A stretch of 64,000 bases of DNA from Smittium mucronatum (lineage: Eukaryota; Kickxellomycota; Harpellomycetes; Harpellales; Legeriomycetaceae), in assembly GCA_001953115.1 (NCBI GenBank), contig LSSL01000380.1, positions 41,269 through 105,268 on the forward strand. Direction: 5' to 3'. The notes under the pieces are model-generated. The model ran no database searches. It worked only from the letters and a program-made list of their open reading frames with translations, and was not told the DNA's origin. The position numbers were made by a program, and so were the translations under genes. Positions 26,853 to 37,192 of the stretch are shown piece by piece. Numbering within the stretch: the stretch's first letter is position 1; each line of letters begins with the position of its first letter.

Positions 26853-27400
26853 ACCTTTTCTAATGAAATTTCAAAAAAGTAGATCCAAACAATAAAAAAG
26901 TGAATACAATTCTGAAAAAGTCGTTGAAATGAAAAATTAGTAAAAATAATCTTTCTATTAGTAAATTTAAAGTCTAAGCACATCAAATTAAAGAAAAAGT
27001 GAAATTAAACACGAATTAATGCGACAAATTAACAAAAAAGTAAATTTGATTTTAAAGACAGTGAATCTGAATTTATTAAAATTATAAATTCCATAGGATT
27101 CTTAATTTTGAATTTGAGATTATTTTAGGGATTTGATGTAACAAAGTAAATCTGTAAAATTTTCTTCCTTTTCCAATTTATACTCAAATTATTTGAAATT
27201 AGATTAAATTTTTTTGTAATTGGTCGCTCTAATTCGTATTTACTATCACCTTTTCTTTAATTGCATGCACTTAGACCAATTTCAATTCTCTTATTCTGAA
27301 TTCGTTTTCACTTATTTTTCAATTGATTTCACTTTTTCCAAATTAAATTGATAATTTTCTTGATTTGGAATTACTTTTTTAAAATTGAATTAGAAATGGT
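26853..27400. repeat. Imperfect foldback element (long inverted repeat)
   Basis: The left arm (26853 to about 27085) is an imperfect reverse complement of the right arm (about 27165-27400). Matching blocks include the ends ACCTTTTCTAAT / ATTAGAAATGGT and the internal TCTAAG-CAT-AATTAAAGAAAA-GTGA with its complement. The spacer is about 80 bp. This is the layout of a foldback or MITE-like element. No clear target duplication was seen, so it is probably old. Confidence 0.6.
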
Positions 27401-28421
27401 GTATTTTAAATTTATGGAAATTTATATATGATTATATGAAAAAATATAATATAGTTATTAAACTACAAATTAATATAAAGATTTTATAGAAAATTAATTG
27501 AAACCGTAATTTCACATTTAAAAGCTAATATATTGATTATAGCACTGTTTTTGAATTTAATTAGAAATTAGGGTTACAAATAAAAAAAAATTTAATAAAA
27601 AATTTAATAAAAAATTAGCGGAAATAACTAAAAATAAACTGATTGATTAATTGTTATTTTGAACATACACATTAATTTTTTTTAAAAATAAAATATGATA
27701 TTAATTTACCAAATTTTAATATTTGACTAAAAACGTGTATTTATTGACAGCAGTTACAAATCTCTCTATTTTATAAGTTTTTAAAAAAACTGTATATTTT
27801 TATAATTTAAAAATAAAATTTTATGTAATATTTAAGTCTAAATTCTTCATTTAGTTAATGATTGATTTAAACTCGAGTAAAAATAAATTTTTCGTATTAA
27901 TATTAAAAATAGTTTACAAAATTTAAATATCAATCACTTTAAGAAATTTTCTTTGGAATCTTGAATTAATTTTTAAATAATGAAAAAAGTTATTACATTC
28001 AGAATAATTGCAGATAATTTTGTAAATAAAAAAATAAATTGCAGCGTAAAGAATAGACAATAAAACTAATATATTGTGAATAAAATTTATAATATATATA
28101 TTTATAAAATATTATGATCATTCTATAAAGTATGTAATTTTTTTGTGAGTATTTTACTGTTTTTTAATTAATTATGTTTTTTTATCGTTTCATTTTAAAC
28201 ATTAATATATACTGAAATAAGTTTAATGGAGTCAAATAATTTATTAAACAAAAATAATAATGCGCTAAAAAATAATTATAATTGTGTTCAAATTCGTCTA
28301 TTATTTCGATAATATAAAAATTAAAACTTGAATTTTATAAATTTGGTGAATGGAAATAATATATATTTATAAACCTCAAAACAATTTAATAGATTATCCT
28401 AAAAAATTTAAAGCAGTTTAA
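27401..28421. other. AT-rich stretch, no gene seen
   Basis: No coding, RNA or repeat signal was recognised between the foldback element and the left arm of the distant inverted repeat. Confidence 0.5.
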
Positions 28422-28990
28422 TTTTATTATTTATTTGTTTATACTGTATTGAGTGAAAATGAGCGGATTTAATAGTTTTTCCATGTATATGTTTTATTTT
28501 TTCACCACAAAAAAAGTGAAAAATAGCTTCGAAAACATATATTTCAAGGTAATCATTATAAATGTTTTTTAAATAGAATTTTTTTTTTAAATCTAGTAAC
28601 ATGTGCTTAAAAAAACTTTTAATTTATTAAAAAATCAAAGTTTTTTGAGAGTCAAAATTTTAATAATATATTAAAATTAATTGAGGTTATTTCAATCAGA
28701 AATATACAAATATTACCAATAATTTATGTATAATTAATCACAATTTATAAGTATTGTAATTTAATTGAAAAATTTATGATAGTATCTAATCTAAAAACTA
28801 TTTTAGAAAAAACACCAAGACCATTGATCGATAATTAATGCTCAAATTTTCCTAAAAATAGAAGTTAGGCACAGTTTTTGAAATAAGAACCTAAAAGATC
28901 CGCTAAATCTGATGAGGTATAGATAAAAAGATACTATGATCATTTTTAAGCTGATTTTTTTCCAATTTTTTCAACTTCATTTACAAAAAT
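28422..28990 (-). repeat. Left arm of a widely spaced inverted repeat
   Basis: This is the reverse complement of 38138-38707. About the first 510 bp (28422 to about 28930) are almost identical, with differences such as one C/T at the complement of CAATTAAATTAC. The next 60 bp are clearly more diverged, and the similarity then fades. Both arms carry a 55-residue identical open frame (starting MLLDLKKKFYLKN); here it is on the minus strand, 28602-28408. The arms flank the Ty3/gypsy element. Confidence 0.85.
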
Positions 28991-30913
28991 GGGATTTATT
29001 ATTAGTTGTTTCAAATCAGAAATACTCACTTACATTTTAAAACCGATTTTATCAAGAAAATATTTCAGATTAAATTTATTTAAAAAAACCCTTTTAGTAA
29101 AAAATATGATTTAATTTTTAATTAAACATTCATAGTTTTAATAAAAGATAATATAACTAGATGCTTCTTTAATATTTTTATTTTTTATTTTTCATATGAG
29201 TTTATGTAAAATTTTTATTTTTTATTCAGAAGCAAAATAAGCATTTCATATATATGGTTTATTAAAATTTGATTTTTATAAAATTGGAACTATAACTAAT
29301 TAATTTTAAAATGAGGTTTTAAATTTTAGATTCCTATAGTGTAGAAAATTTCTTTCTTTAAAAATTAGTATGTAAAATCTCTTATACAGTAATTAATCAT
29401 GGATTAGAAATTTTAGATAATAATATATAAATGAATAGTCTGGAAAAATCAAATATTTCTTGAAAAAATATGAGAACTCAGCCCAGATTACAAATTATAA
29501 ATTTTCAAAAAGAATAAGAATTTTATAACTTAGCTATATATCCTCATCAGTCTGTTTTATAAATAAACCAATCCATATCTGTAATATATATAGATATATT
29601 CATAATAAAATCTAGTTATCAGGGTATATCACTCATGCTATAATATATTTCTGGTACCATTAATATAAAAATTGTCACTATTGGGTTTTAGTAAGCTGAA
29701 GAAACGGATAATTGGTTTTGATTTCTAAAAATATTCAAAAAAATTATATTGTTTTATTTGAAAATGAATATAATTTTTTTAGGTTACATACTACAAGCTA
29801 TTGAAAATTAATTCATCCATAAGTTAAAAATTAAAATAAACTTCTGGCGCTTAATAAAAATATAAGGAAATACTAAGTATAATTTAGGTAAAGAATATTC
29901 TAAGAGCTCTGAGATTCAACAAGTGATATCGATAAAATGTCTTTAAGTATTTACATAAAATTAAAAAGAATATTATGAGGTTATTGGGTCAGCTTAATAA
30001 ATTAAATTATGGAAAATAGTTTATATCTAATTTATTGTTTCCAGTTATCAGATATATCATATAATAAACTAAAATAAACAAAATAAATCATATTTTATGA
30101 AATTATAACTTATTTTTTTCGAGAGACGATTATTAATCTGCAGCTATACAAAAAAATAATGTCATATATGCCATTTAGCATAAAATTATCCCGTTTTTGC
30201 ATATTTTTTTGCTTTTCCTAATAAAAACAAAAAAAGTATTGGTTTTCGTTTTTAAAAATAATTTATTTGTCTTTGGTTAGATCAAGCACATATTTACCAG
30301 TAATCATAGTAATTTAAAATAAAAAATTCGATCTTCGATAAATTTATAAATTGGAAATAATGAAAAAATTCATTCTGCTACCCCGATTTTTGAAGTTTAG
30401 GGTATGTTGTATCGGATAATAGGAATAACTCCAGTTTTTTAAATCATTCATCTGGCAGATCAGTGGAGGAATATATTAGAGTTTAAAGTAATAATATTAA
30501 ACACTTTAAATTTAATTTATTTACTTATAAATATAATTTTCAACAACTTTTACCTCAATTAAAACTATGTAGTAAACTAAATGACATAGCTAAAAATCTG
30601 TTTTTTGAAGGTAAAAAATCATATTAATTTAATGATATATTTTATTCAAAATTCAGAAGTATGGTTTTCATATCTTTATAAGTATATCAAAAAAAGCTAA
30701 CAGTGTGTTTTACAAATTTCAATATAAACATTTGTTTTTTGCTCTTGAATGGGTTTACCTAATAAAAACTCAAATTAAATATAAAAATATCGACTAAGAT
30801 TGCTTGTTCTATTATTGGCGCGTAAAATGCCAAATATAAATAGGGTATTTAACACTAAAAACGTTAGAATGTATATTATGAAAAAATTACTGATTTTTTT
30901 GATTAATTATTTG
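28991..30913. other. AT-rich stretch, no gene seen
   Basis: This is AT-rich DNA between the left inverted-repeat arm and the 5' LTR. No coding sequence or RNA gene was recognised. Confidence 0.5.
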
Positions 30914-30952
30914 TGTCATGAACATAAATAGGTTAGGTAATTTACTGGAGTT

Positions 30953-30990
30953 TTCTAGAAGATTCTAGAAACTTCTAGAAACTTCTAGAA
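30953..30990 (+). promoter_or_regulatory. Heat-shock-element array in the 5' LTR
   Basis: Eight alternating TTC and GAA triplets are each separated by two bases (four TTCTAGAA blocks at 10-bp period), a perfect match to the inverted nGAAn arrangement bound by trimeric HSF1. It lies about 275 bp upstream of the LTR TATA box. The 3' LTR keeps the first four units and one later TTC, with three units mutated. Binding is inferred from the motif only. Confidence 0.65.
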
Positions 30991-31109
30991 AACTCCAAAT
31001 AAATTAACTAATGTAAAAAGAATTAATAATGTCAATTTCTTGGCATTATGTTTTCTTTTTAGTTTTTTGGCACTCGTTTTAAATAAATAATTATTATTAG
31101 GTTTAAATT

Positions 31110-31133
31110 AAAATGCCAAGAGCTTGGCATTTT
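31110..31133. repeat. 11-bp-arm palindrome in the LTR
   Basis: The arms AAAATGCCAAG and CTTGGCATTTT are separated by AG. The 3' LTR has the same palindrome unchanged at about 36961-36984. It may be a protein-binding site or RNA hairpin; the core CTTGGCA also occurs singly about 75 bp upstream in the 5' LTR. Confidence 0.7.
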
Positions 31134-31228
31134 ATTAAAACTTAATTAATTTAATTATTATAGTTATTTTTTAGCATTTAATTTATATTAAGTCTATTTT
31201 TATAGTATTTCACAGCGTTGCCTTTTTG

Positions 31229-31237
31229 TATAAAAGG
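31229..31237 (+). promoter_or_regulatory. LTR TATA box
   Basis: TATAAAAGG lies 36 bp before TAGCAATAAAATAA at 31265, which is where transcription should begin. The 3' LTR carries the same box at 37080-37088. Confidence 0.65.
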
Positions 31238-31342
31238 ACAGAGATTTTATTTCAATGGGATCTTTAGCAATAAAATAATCTTCTATATCTTTTAATAAAA
31301 TAATTTAAATTAACTAAGTACCTCGAAAAAAATACCCTGACA

Positions 31343-31356
31343 TTATTTTATTGCTA
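31343..31356 (+). promoter_or_regulatory. Self-complementary primer-binding site
   Basis: The 14 bases right after the 5' LTR (TTATTTTATTGCTA) are the exact reverse complement of 31265-31278 inside the LTR, at the predicted 5' end of the RNA. No complement to an initiator-Met tRNA end (TGGTATCAGAGC type) is present. This is the arrangement of the Tf1 retrotransposon, where the 5' end of the RNA folds back to prime reverse transcription. Confidence 0.75.
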
Positions 31357-31390
31357 CCGTTTCTACATACTTAGTTTAATTCAAGAAATT

Positions 31391-32247
31391 ATGTAAGACC
31401 AAGTTAAATCCTTGGCCGAACAGCTACGCCAATTGACAACGGAAAATGAACTACTAAGGACACAACTCCCCAACCATGTACCCAAAATTGCCCTTCCAGA
31501 GATATATGAAGGAAACAAGAAGGAATACCGTGGTTTTGTCGACCAATGTAATCCTTTTTTCTTTCTACACCCACACGAGTACCCAACAGATGCAGAAAAA
31601 GTAGTACTGATATTTTCACTCCTGAAGGGTGATACACTACGCCGGGAATCACCTCTGCTGTAAACAAAAACCCCGCCATGCACCACCGCAGCCAGTTCAT
31701 GAAAGAGTTCGCAAAGGTATTTGACGATCCTTAAACCGAGAAGACGGCCAACGACGCTATCAGATCGCTTAGACAAGGTAAAAAACCTGTAGAAAACTAC
31801 GCATCTGAATTTCGACGCCTCGCCATGGACCTAGACCGGAACAAGTCCGCCATCGCTTCACAATTTGAGGAAGGTCTGAACAATGAAATCCTTGACATAT
31901 TAGCTCAAGCAGAAACCCCAGCCACTCTCGAAAGCCTTATCGAGACGGCCATTAGGACAGACACCCGATTAGCCAAGAGGAAGGAGCAGAAATCAAAGAA
32001 AGCCAAGGGAACCACCAGCTACACCAGCTACGCCACTGTCCAGCCTCCAATACGAGGAGAACCTATGCAGGTTGATGTAATCAGTAAGGTAAAACCGGAA
32101 GAAAGGGAACGCAGAATTCGGCTTGTACTTTGTTTCTATTTTGGGGGGAAGGGTCAAATGACCGCCAACTGCCCCAAAAAAACCGAGAACCACGACCAGA
32201 AAAACCAGCGAATCCAGGCCGAACTGGGGAGAAGCCCCTGTATTTAA
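31391..32247 (+). pseudogene. gag of the chromovirus, broken
   Basis: Capsid-like sequence begins at ATG 31391, but the second codon is TAA. Recognisable pieces are a Leu/Gln-rich N-terminus, the capsid segment (HPHEYPTDAEKVVLIFSLLKGD) and, in another frame after about 31660, QFMKEFAKVFDD and ENYASEFRRLAMDLDRNKSA. There is another stop at 31732. The zinc knuckle (32131-32172) reads CFYFGGKGQMTANC, so its second Cys and its His are both lost. A further frameshift joins it to the protease near 32170-32245. Confidence 0.85.
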
Positions 32248-32249
32248 AA

Positions 32250-32720
32250 CAAAAATATTCCCCAATCACCACGCACCATTCCAACAGTACCCTAGACCTT
32301 GCCCACTCTTTCCTTTTCCTTATTAATATAACGATACACTCAAAAAAAAAAGTAATCAACACCCAAGCCATGATAGACTCCGGAGCGTACGGATGTTTTA
32401 TGAGTACCAAGTTCGTCAGGATTATAGCCATACCGACAATCAAGAAGAAAAAACCAATACTGATCGAATTAATTGATGGATCGCCGATGCCATCAGGACC
32501 AATCATTCACGAAACACCGCTAATGCATATACAACTTATGGATCACTCAATACAAATAAAATTTGACATATTACATAGTGCCCATGCTGACGTAATATTA
32601 GGCCTGCCATGGCTGAAGCAAAAAAAACCATACATCAAGTGGAAACCCAGGAAACTTAAATTCAATAGCAAATATTTTAAGAAACACTGCTTAGCAAACC
32701 AAGAATCTAAGAAAAAACCC
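32250..32720 (+). pseudogene. Aspartic protease domain of the chromovirus
   Basis: The retropepsin active site DSGA is seen at about 32376-32387 (AMIDSGAYGCF), followed by ILGLPWLK and a KKHCL segment that usually closes this domain in Ty3/gypsy polyproteins. This part is open, in the frame 32130-32990. It acts in cleaving Gag-Pol. The downstream linker is acidic and repetitive. Confidence 0.8.
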
Positions 32721-32821
32721 AAGACAGATCCAAGAAGAATAAAGAAACAAGGAGGATATGCCTCAATGCATCCATATGACAACACAGCCATAAAAAATGA
32801 ATCAAGACATGAACTAGACAA

Positions 32822-33598
32822 CAAACCAAACCATGCACCAAGCCAAGAATCAAGCCATGAACCAAGCCATGAACCAAGCCATGAATATAGCAAAAAATCA
32901 AGCCAAGAATCAGATCAAGAATCAGACCAAGAATACTGGTGTATAGACCATGAAATGTATTATACATCGGACGAAGAAGAATCAGATTAAGAATCAGACC
33001 AAGAATACTGGTGTCTAGACCATGAAATGTATTATACATCGGACGAAGAAGAATCAGATTAAGAATCAGANNNNNNNNNNNNNNNNNNNNNNNNNNNNNN
33101 NNNNNNNNNNNNNNNNNNNNNNNNNNNNNNNNNNNNNNNNNNNNNNNNNNNNNNNNNNNNNNNNNNNNNNNNNNNNNNNNNNNNNNNNNNNNNNNNNNNN
33201 NNNNNNNNNNNNNNNNNNNNNNNNNNNNNNNNNNNNNNNNNNNNNNNNNNNNNNNNNNNNNNNNNNNNNNNNNNNNNNNNNNNNNNNNNNNNNNNNNNNN
33301 NNNNNNGAATCAGATCAAGAATCAGACCAAGAATACTGGTGTATAGACCATGAAATGTATTATACATCGGACGAAGAAGAATCAGATTAAGAATCAGACC
33401 AAGAATACTGGTGTATAGACCATGAAATGTATTATACATCGGACGAAGAAGAATCAGATTAAGAATCAGACCAAGAATACTGGTGTCTAGACCATGAAAT
33501 GTATTATACATCGGACGAAGAAGAATCAGATTAAGAATCAGATCAAGAATACTGGTGTATAGACCATGAAATGTATTATACATCGGACGAAGAAGAAC
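32822..33598 (+). repeat. 72-bp minisatellite in the protease-RT linker
   Basis: Units of 72 bp (24 codons; core EYWCIDHEMYYTSDEE flanked by ESDQ) are phased at 32931, 33003, then, after the gap, 33331, 33403, 33475 and 33547. A 12-bp repeat coding for Ser-His-Glu-Pro lies just upstream (about 32850-32885). Most units contain GAT-TAA-GAA where one has GAT-CAA-GAA, so an in-frame stop is repeated. The true copy number is hidden by the gap. Confidence 0.9.
33071..33306. other. Assembly gap (236 N) inside the minisatellite
   Basis: This is a run of unknown bases inside a 72-bp tandem array. The phase of units before and after is not a multiple of 72, so the gap length is only an estimate. Confidence 0.99.
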
Positions 33599-35215
33599 AG
33601 ATAAAAACACATGATCAACATGAATATCAATCCCAAGAATCAATTACTCCAGAACCAATGCAATTGGACAAACCTAAAACTTCACCACTAGCCGATAAAA
33701 ACATTTCAACGAAGAGGAAGAGAACAACCAACCCTATACATTATCCTAACAAAACCTTGAGCAGGAGGAAGAGATTCACATGGATAATAGGATTAATTGC
33801 CCAAACCAAGACCCAGCCAAGTAAAGAAGAATCCAGGACAATACCCACAAAGTACCGCATATTCCAAGAAGCATTGGAAAAACTATTAGCCGACCAACTG
33901 CCACCCAATAGATCCTTTGACTGTTCCATAGACCTTATATCAGAATCCAAGATCCCATTTAGCACAATCTACTCACTGGCAACAAGAGAGATTAGCACTT
34001 AAACAATACCTGGATGATAACATTGCAAAAGGATTCATAGTACTCTCGACCTCGCCAGCCGGAGCTCCCGTATTCTTCACAGGAAAGAAAGACGGTTCAC
34101 TCATACTTGTGTTTATATACAGGAAGCTAAACGCGCTTACAATCAGAAACCAATACCCACTGCCACTAATGAGTGAATTGCTAGAACGAGTACAAGCAGC
34201 CAAGATATTTACCAAGTTAGATCTGAGGGGAGCATACAACTTGGTTCGAATCAAATCAGGCGACGAATGGAAGACAGCGTTTCAAACCCAGTATTAACAC
34301 ATTGAGTACAAAGTCATGCCCTTTGTACTATTAAACTCACCAGAAACCTTCCAAGCCTTCGTAAACGATATTTTCAGGGACATCCTAGACTAGTACATGG
34401 TGTTTTACCTCGATGACATACTCATTTTCTCAACTGACCCAGAAAAACACACCAAGCATGTCCAAGTTGTACTGCAAAGACTCAAAGACAAAGAAATGTA
34501 CTCAAAGCTAGATAAATGCGAATTTGACCAATCTAAAGTTGAATCTCTCGGATTCGTCATCTTGCCCAACGGACTCGCCATGTATCCTGCTAGGACTCAA
34601 GCCATCAAAGAATAGAAACCACCGAAATCACCACACGACATACAAGTGTTTATAGGATTTGCCAATTTCTATAGAAGATTTATCCAAAGATTTTCAAATA
34701 TTGTAACACCAATTACCTCACTGCTCAAAAAGGATGCAAAATTTCTATGGAATTACGCGCAATAGCGCGCCTTTGATGAATTCAAGCATCTTTTTACCAC
34801 AGCTCCAATAATCAGACACCCTGATCCAGAAAAACCATTCACGCTAGAATGCGATTCCTCAAACCAGTAATAGGAGCAATACTGTCACAAAGATACACTG
34901 GGAAAATACATCCATGTGATTTCTTCTTAAGAACCTTGACCCCACTCGAAAAAAACTACCATATCTTTGACAAAAAACTACTAGCCGTCAAAGCTGCTTT
35001 GGATCAGTGGATACACCACTTTGAGGGAGCACCACTCCTGATAAAAATAATAAAATACCACAAAAACCTAGAGTATTTTCGTAAAACCAAGAACCTAAAT
35101 CAAAGAAAAAGCAAGATGGGACTCTATTCCTATATCTTTTTAACATCAAACTGACCTACCAACCAGGTTAAAATAACGGAAAGGCAGATGTACTATCCAA
35201 GAAGGACGAAATTAA
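33599..35215 (+). pseudogene. Reverse transcriptase and RNase H of the chromovirus, broken
   Basis: A divergent linker leads into RT near 33880-34740. The motifs [24 protein letters not shown] (first catalytic Asp) and FYLDDILIFS (YLDD at 34406-34417) are intact, followed by IGFANFYRRF. Stops occur at 34295, 34391, 34613 and 34763, and frameshifts near 33998 and 34865. RNase H shows GAILSQ, LTPLEKNYHIFDKKLLAVKAAL, HKNLEYFRKTKNLNQR and GKADVLSKK. The gene would copy RNA into DNA and remove the RNA strand, but this copy cannot be translated through. Confidence 0.9.
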
Positions 35216-35397
35216 AGAGGTTAAAGGGAATTAAATCCCCAAGTTGATACTTGATCCAGCCATAGTAATCGGTGCGATAATACCAACTAAGAAAAAAAAC
35301 CAGGACATCCATGTTAAGATAAAAAGAGAACTATCACAGAACAAGACAGGCCAGGAACTCAAAGCCAAGAGCAACAAACCAAGATAAAAACTAACCA

Positions 35398-36110
35398 TGT
35401 TCAACGACTTGTTGGTATACAAAAAAAGCAGAATCTACGTACCAAACTCACTCCGACTTGAAATACTGCAGTCACACCATGATTCACCCACAGTAGGACA
35501 CTTTGGAACAACTAAAACATTAGAGCTAATATCAAGGTCCTTCTAGTGTCCCAAGATTAAGGAAAAAATACATGATTACCCGGCAACCTGTGGAACCTGC
35601 AACTGAAGCAAAACCAAGCCAACCATGCCAACTAATAACCTGATGCCACTGAGTACACTTAACAAACCCTTGGAAGCCGCGCGATGACTTTATAGTTGAA
35701 TTACCGCAATCAATGGGAAATACCACGATCCTTGTAGTAGTAGACAGACTAACCAAGATGGCCCACTTCATACAATGCAAAAAGATTCTAACATACATGG
35801 AAACAGTGCTACTATTCATAAACCAATTCTTCAAGCTCTATGGAATGCACAAGTTTATAGTATCAGATCGGGGCTCCCAGTTAATTTTCAAGTTCTGGAA
35901 AGACTTTTTCATTCTACTGAACGTTGGAATCAACCCGTCAACAGCCTACCACCCACAGTAAGATGGGCAAAATGAGAGCATTAACCAAATAATGGAACAG
36001 TACCTACACTTCTTTATCAACTATCAACAGGATAACTGGACACAGCTATTACCCCTCGCAGAGTTTTCTTAAAAAAACGCTGAACATACCTCAATCAAGA
36101 ACAGTCCTTT
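35398..36110 (+). pseudogene. Integrase zinc-binding and catalytic domains of the chromovirus, broken
   Basis: The HHCC zinc site is visible as HHDSPTVGHFG then CGTCN. The DDE core is intact in one frame: Asp at 35686-35688 (DDFIVELPQS), Asp at 35866-35868 (IVSDRGSQ) and Glu at 35974-35976 (DGQNES), the last two 35 residues apart as expected. Stops occur at 35544 (a position that is normally Trp), 35604 (TGA), 35959 and 36070. The domain would insert the cDNA into the genome. Confidence 0.9.
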
Positions 36111-36200
36111 CTATGCAAATTATGGACTCAATCCAAGCTCACGTTCACTAGCAAAGACATACCCAACACACCCAAGGCCACTGAAATAGCCATGCACATA

Positions 36201-36764
36201 TAAGAAACTCAAAAAAAACTCAAGACAGATCTAGAAAAATCCAATGAAGTCTACAAGAAGTTCGACGATAGAAAAAGCCAAGGGAAAATAGAATTCAAAC
36301 CAGGAATGAAAGTCTCGTTATCACAACAGAACATGAAGAGCCAAAGACCATCCAAGAAACTAGAATACCGATTCATAGGACCATACGAGATTCAAGAAAT
36401 GATTAATCCAGTAGCTGCAAAGCTTAAACTACCAGCCATAGTGAAAGTACACCCTGTCTTTCACATCTCGCTACTAAAACCAGAAAAGACAGATAATCTT
36501 AGAATCCAAGTAACTCCACCCCCATCAGTGCAAATCGAAGGCCAAAAAGAATAAATTGTGCAAAAAGTCCTAATCTCAAAGATGAATTGAGGCTTACTCA
36601 AGTACCTAATTGACTGGAAAGGGTACCCACCAGAAGACAGAACCTGGGAAGATGCAAGTGACGTAAATCCATCATTCTTAGTGCAACTTTTTCATGCCAA
36701 ACACCCCAGCAAACCAAGACCAATTGAAGACCACAATGAAGAAGGATCCTTAAGACCGGAGTGA
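36201..36764 (+). pseudogene. Integrase C-terminus: GPY/F module and chromodomain
   Basis: A Lys-rich segment, the GPY/F module (YRFIGPYEIQEM then VHPVFHISLLKPEK, within 36306-36554) and a chromodomain (LLKYLIDWKGYPPEDRTWED, about 36560-36690) follow in order. Chromodomains of this type steer integration to marked chromatin. Stops at 36201, 36552 and 36588 interrupt it. The terminal TGA (36762-36764) abuts the first base of the 3' LTR. Confidence 0.88.
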
Positions 36765-37192
36765 TGTCATGGACATAAATAGGTTAGGTAATTTACTGGA
36801 GTTTTCTAGAAGATTCTAGAAACTTTTAGTGACTTCTATAAAACTCCAAATAAATTAACTAATATAGAAAGAATTAATAATGTCAATTTCTGGGCATTAT
36901 GTTTTCTTTTTAATTTTTTGGCACTCGTTTTAAATAAATAATTATTATTAGGTTTAAATTAAAATGCCAAGAGCTTGGCATTTTATTAAAACTTAATTAA
37001 TTTAATTATTATAGTTATTTTTTAGAATTTAATTTAGATTAAGTCTATTTTTATAGTGTTTCACAGCGTTGCCTTTTTGTATAAAAGGACAGAGATTTTA
37101 TTTCAATGGGATCTTTAGCAATAAATTAATCTTTTATATCTTTAATAAAATAATTTAAATTAACTAAGTATCTCGAAACAAATATCCTGACA
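36765..37192 (+). repeat. 3' LTR
   Basis: This 428-bp LTR is about 96% identical to the 5' LTR. Its heat-shock array is partly lost, the palindrome and TATA box are kept, and the segment matching the primer site has one change (TAGCAATAAATTAA at 37116-37129). Confidence 0.93.

Larger units (their letters stand above)
30914..31342 (+). repeat. 5' LTR
   Basis: The 429-bp LTR holds an eight-unit heat-shock-like element (30953-30990), a palindrome (31110-31133), a TATA box (31229-31237), and AATAAA signals at 31269 and downstream. The predicted RNA start lies near 31265. It ends TGACA immediately before the primer-binding site. Confidence 0.93.
30914..37192 (+). mobile_element. Ty3/gypsy chromovirus, full length but inactivated
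   Basis: This is a complete LTR retrotransposon with LTRs of 429 and 428 bp, a primer-binding site, gag, protease, reverse transcriptase, RNase H, integrase with GPY/F module, and a C-terminal chromodomain, in the Ty3/gypsy order. The LTRs start TGTCATG and end TGACA. The flanks are ATTTG and ATTTT, a likely eroded 5-bp target duplication. The LTRs differ at about 17 positions plus one indel (about 4%), so insertion is moderately old. The coding region has more than ten nonsense codons and several frameshifts. A Tf1/sushi-type relationship is inferred from the self-complementary primer site and the chromodomain. The element is GC-richer than its surroundings except in the LTRs. Confidence 0.95.

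Noticed and set aside
26567..26863. 98-codon open frame as a real gene
   Set aside because: With roughly 10% stop codons per frame position, about one frame of this length and dozens of 60-codon frames are expected by chance in 128 kb of strand. It starts at a non-ATG codon, lacks motifs and runs into the foldback arm.
32822..33598. CRISPR-like array
   Set aside because: Whole 72-bp units are repeated with no unique spacers, inside a retrotransposon coding region of a eukaryote.
32081..33643. Minus-strand open frames over the retrotransposon and its minisatellite
   Set aside because: They are antisense to gag, protease and the repeat array, and their repetitiveness comes only from the 72-bp units.
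31391..36764. TAA and TAG at Gln positions suggesting a non-standard genetic code
   Set aside because: The two intact genes use CAA and CAG for Gln, have no internal TAA, TAG or TGA, and end where the families end at TAA and TAG. The retrotransposon also has TGA stops, Trp-to-stop changes and frameshifts, so it is decay.
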